A stretch of 64,000 bases of DNA, from assembly GCA_965277775.1 (NCBI GenBank), contig OZ255843.1, positions 372,001 through 436,000 of the forward strand. The letters are read 5' to 3'. How positions within the stretch are numbered: position 1 is the stretch's first letter; the number at the start of each line of letters is the position of its first letter. Source of the stretch: G965195345 sp965277775. Its GTDB lineage: Bacteria > Pseudomonadota > Gammaproteobacteria > CAKMZV01. Of the stretch, positions 61,962-64,000 are shown piece by piece. A program made the translations under genes and the position numbers. Under the pieces are notes generated by a model. The model had not been told where the DNA came from and searched no databases. It saw only the letters and a list, made by a program, of their open reading frames with translations.

Positions 61962-62308
61962 TGACTTTTTTGCGGTTTTGTTGAGGCTTTGGGATCGATC
62001 TTAGGTATTATTTTGGATGACGGCTTCACTGATTCTATTTCGTCGCGAGCCCCACGAATTTCAGCATTCAACTGCTCCGAAAAAGATTCCATATCTGATT
62101 TGAGATCCTCATTAAAACCAGCTTCGGCTTTGAACAAATCAATGTGTTGCTCAATGTTGGTGTCCTTTTTTAACTGGTAAATGAATCGTCTGATCTGACC
62201 AAGCGTTGCGCCAAGCATCCGCGCAATTTCAGGCAAGCGCTTGGGTCCAATAACGACCAGACCCACCACTAATACCAGAAATAATTCCAATCCACCAATG
62301 TCAAACAT
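61958..62308 (-). CDS. tatB: Twin-arginine translocase subunit TatB
   Basis: TatB joins TatC in recognising twin-arginine signal peptides. It has 116 residues: one N-terminal membrane helix (FDIGGLELFLVLVVGLVVIG), the GPKRLPEIAR hinge, and a charged helical C-terminus. The glutamate in the N-terminal segment (E8) is typical of TatB. The gene lies 38 bases after tatA and overlaps tatC by four. Confidence 0.94.
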   Translation of the reverse strand: MFDIGGLELFLVLVVGLVVIGPKRLPEIARMLGATLGQIRRFIYQLKKDTNIEQHIDLFKAEAGFNEDLKSDMESFSEQLNAEIRGARDEIESVKPSSKIIPKIDPKASTKPQKSQ

Positions 62309-62346
62309 CTAGGTCAAACGTACTGATCAAACCGTCTGATCAATCG

Positions 62347-62583
62347 TTAAGATTTGGTTTTTTCTTCTGACTTTATCTCGCCATCGACAACGTCTGCATC
62401 GTCCTTGCTGATGTGTGAACGCGCTTCATCCCCTTCAGATTGGTCATCATCTTTTACAGATTTTTTAAAGCCTTTGATTGCCCCACCCAAGTCGCTGCCC
62501 ATGTTGCGCAAGCGTTTGGTGCCAAAAATAAGCAATACAACCGCCAATATAATCAATAATTGCCAAATACTAATGCCGCCCAT
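62347..62583 (-). CDS. tatA: Twin-arginine translocase subunit TatA
   Basis: TatA forms the transport pore. It has 78 residues with a short membrane helix after MGGISIWQLLIILAVVLLIF, the GTKRLRN hinge, and the FKKSVKDDD amphipathic helix. The tail is acidic and charged. It is the first gene of tatA-tatB-tatC. Confidence 0.95.
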   Translation of the reverse strand: MGGISIWQLLIILAVVLLIFGTKRLRNMGSDLGGAIKGFKKSVKDDDQSEGDEARSHISKDDADVVDGEIKSEEKTKS

Positions 62584-62609
62584 AACAAATTGTCCTAAAA
62601 ATTATAAAG

Positions 62610-62638
62610 TTGAAAACATGCGTCCTAATTGTTACAAT
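62610..62638 (+). promoter_or_regulatory. Promoter of the DtxR-family gene
   Basis: TTGAAA and TACAAT are separated by exactly 17 bases, and transcription would start about 85 bases upstream of the ATG. The promoter lies within the divergent gap with tatA. No copy of the element found before the iron operon is present here. Confidence 0.6.
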
Positions 62639-62729
62639 CATAATCATCTACAAAGAACGTCATATCATTTATATGCGGGCTCTATTGTAGAGGTTTTTAA
62701 CGAATAAATACAAAGTTATTGGGATTTAT

Positions 62730-63251
62730 ATGGAAGGACAATCAGATTGGAAGGCATTTGAGAATAACGAGGTATCGCATTCTGTCGCCCACTATTTAAT
62801 GGCCATTGACGAGTTAATAGACGAAAAGCAATGCTGCCGAGCGGCCGATGTGGCGCGTCAATTGGACATCAGCCGAAATGCCGTATCGCTAAAATTACAA
62901 ACCATGATTAAGCAAGATTTTGTGGCGTTGGACAAAGAACGGCAAATCCATCTAACTGACAAAGGGATGATGACGGTTGAAAATATCCTTTCGACTCGAC
63001 GATCCTTTCATCATTTCTTAACCGACGTGCTTGGCATTGAATCAGATGTTGCCGAAGAAGACAGCTGCAAGGTGGAACATCTGTTGTCAGAAGAAACGCG
63101 GACAAAATTACTCAAATTAAATAAATTTTTGCAATCTAAAAACCCACAATGCGATCGCTTCATTAAAGCCTTTAACCAATACGACCTCACTTGTGACCAC
63201 CAGGATCAGGACGTTTGTGAAATTTGCCATCATCGATGCATCATTGATTAA
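62730..63251 (+). CDS. DtxR/MntR-family metal-dependent regulator with Cys-rich tail
   Basis: This 173-residue regulator has an N-terminal helix-turn-helix (about 20-75, including AADVARQLDISRNAVSLKLQTM). The dimerisation domain carries metal ligands in the DtxR pattern: EEDSCKVEHLLS (C113, E116, H117) and the preceding histidines in RRSFHHFL. The C-terminal end is unusual, with YDLTCDHQDQDVCEICHHRC (C155, C163, C166, C170) instead of an SH3-like domain. It could bind zinc or an iron-sulfur cluster. Iron or manganese control of transport genes is a plausible role. The target genes are not known. Confidence 0.82.
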   Translation: MEGQSDWKAFENNEVSHSVAHYLMAIDELIDEKQCCRAADVARQLDISRNAVSLKLQTMIKQDFVALDKERQIHLTDKGMMTVENILSTRRSFHHFLTDVLGIESDVAEEDSCKVEHLLSEETRTKLLKLNKFLQSKNPQCDRFIKAFNQYDLTCDHQDQDVCEICHHRCIID

Positions 63252-63278
63252 TCAAGCACCCAAAATGAAAATAAAACC

Positions 63279-63623
63279 ATGAAACTGCTTTATAAAATAC
63301 TCACTTCGGACGACGCAGAACAACTAAAAGCACTGATTCAGCAACAAAAGAAAGTGTGCGAAACGAATCATGTCAATTATCTGCAATTGGGCAAACCACA
63401 ATCCTCTGGCAACAAGCATTGGCAATCTATGTTGTATTGCAAAAAAACCATTCCAACTTTTCTCGCGGATGCCACCAAAACGCTTGAGGAAACGACCTTC
63501 GAAAAATTAGAAAATCTGGTCAAAACTTTTCTTAATGAGCAAATGGACGAATTTTGGTTGCCCCACGGCAACATTCAATACGAACACGGCATCTGGAAAC
63601 AAAAAATCATTCGCAGCAGATAA
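63279..63623 (+). CDS. Uncharacterised protein
   Basis: This 114-residue soluble protein was not recognised. It is helical by appearance, without signal peptide or membrane segment. It has two cysteines (in VCETNH and LYCKK) and charged residues spread along its length. It starts 27 bases after the DtxR-family gene on the same strand, so both are probably on one transcript, and a linked role is possible. Nothing further can be supported. Confidence 0.6.
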   Translation: MKLLYKILTSDDAEQLKALIQQQKKVCETNHVNYLQLGKPQSSGNKHWQSMLYCKKTIPTFLADATKTLEETTFEKLENLVKTFLNEQMDEFWLPHGNIQYEHGIWKQKIIRSR

Positions 63624-63644
63624 GTTTTACAACCTCGCCATATC

Positions 63645-63734
63645 CTAATCTAATGGTTGCAATTCAACCGAATATGGCGCTTGTTTATCTGCACCTGTGG
63701 CGCAACCGAGTATAATCACCAGTCCTACAATCAA
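63645..63734 (-). CDS. Possible very small lipoprotein (LptM-like), weak
   Basis: From a TTG start at 63732-63734 this encodes 29 residues with a hydrophobic stretch, lipobox ILGC, then ATGADKQAPYSVELQPLD. The GxxKxxPY pattern after the lipid-anchor Cys faintly resembles LptM. The start codon is unusual and no ribosome-binding site is convincing. It may be spurious. Confidence 0.28.
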   Translation of the reverse strand: MIVGLVIILGCATGADKQAPYSVELQPLD

Positions 63735-63748
63735 AGATCCAGAAAACA

Positions 63749-64000
63749 GTGATCGACATCCATTTATTACAAACTTCAGAATCTGGAAACATTGGTGCCG
63801 TCGCACGGGCAATGAAAACCATGGGCTTGACCCACTTGTACCTCTACGCGCCGAAAACCGAATTGAATGCGGTTGCTTATGCACGAGCCAGCGGTGCAGA
63901 TGATTTATTAGACAATGCCGTTATTTATCATGATTTAAAAAAACAATTGGCACCCTATCAATGGATCGTTGGCACCTCTGGCCGCGATAGAAAAGCAGAC
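63749..64000 (+). CDS. trmJ: tRNA (cytidine/uridine-2'-O-)-methyltransferase TrmJ, N-terminal part
   Basis: TrmJ methylates position 32 of certain tRNAs and belongs to the SPOUT class. Only 84 codons are present, and the gene runs off the window. The sequence TSESGNIGAVARAMKTMGL, followed by LYLYAPKTELNAVAYARASG and ADDLL, is the family's N-terminal signature, with the Asn-Ile-Gly of the first motif. The start is a GTG at 63749-63751. A later ATG would cut into the conserved block. Confidence 0.88.
   Translation, partial: MIDIHLLQTSESGNIGAVARAMKTMGLTHLYLYAPKTELNAVAYARASGADDLLDNAVIYHDLKKQLAPYQWIVGTSGRDRKAD

Overview
The window looks like the chromosome of a moderately AT-rich gammaproteobacterium. 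The evidence is the conserved block ndk-rlmN-hisS-yfgM-bamB-der, surE-pcm, lolCD, a sigma-32 rpoH, tatABC, a DUF484 gene, and a one-piece tmRNA with the tag ANDEQYSLAA. The metabolic genes (organosulfonate breakdown, betaine-type uptake, Rieske demethylase-like oxygenases) suggest a marine or host-associated heterotroph, but that is inference. No species can be named from the sequence alone.

Bases 1-6223 are an accessory region next to the 3' end of ssrA. On the minus strand there is a type I restriction locus in the order hsdM, hsdS, prrC, hsdR (cut by the window edge), the same order as the Escherichia coli prr locus. prrC encodes a RloC/PrrC-type anticodon nuclease with its active-site residues intact. 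hsdS is only half length and has a one-base frameshift. Between this locus and ssrA lies a cassette of about 1.1 kb bounded by a perfect 31-bp direct repeat of the tmRNA 3' end. It carries one gene, a HEPN-motif zinc-ribbon protein. A good terminator, probably the original ssrA terminator, now lies beyond the far repeat, so the cassette gene may be read from the ssrA promoter.

Bases 6500-22000 hold pgi, a proXWV-type compatible-solute ABC transporter, two Rieske oxygenases, a DMT exporter, mipA, a 2-hydroxyacid dehydrogenase, bolA, a DUF302 gene and fumC. Between the Rieske genes a segment of about 1.9 kb is flanked by diverged direct repeats that carry the 3' end of the DMT gene. Inside it are a decayed secreted-protein gene, a PD-(D/E)XK-like protein and a YccF protein.

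Bases 22000-36700 form a sulfonate module. On the minus strand are xsc, soeA, soeB, soeC, a small protein gene and mobA. Divergently on the plus strand are an IclR regulator, a tripartite tricarboxylate transporter (tctABC), an acylating aldehyde dehydrogenase (sauS-like) and an acyl-CoA ligase (sauT-like). Together they spell out sulfoacetate import, activation to sulfoacetyl-CoA, reduction to sulfoacetaldehyde, cleavage to acetyl phosphate and sulfite, and sulfite oxidation into the quinone pool. mobA would supply the molybdenum cofactor for SoeA.

Bases 36800-64000 are mostly core genes: yqaA, ndk-rlmN-hisS-yfgM-bamB-der, surE-pcm, an Smr protein, DAHP synthase, a thioredoxin-like protein, an OlsF-like bifunctional acyltransferase, DUF484, hslV (without hslU next to it), pyrE, lolCD and rpoH with an unusual acidic N-terminal extension. 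Then come an iron(III) ABC operon behind a promoter covered by a repeated 18-bp element, an EamA transporter, a DpkA-like reductase, tatABC, a DtxR-family regulator and the start of trmJ. No tRNA, rRNA, CRISPR array, transposase or integrase was seen.
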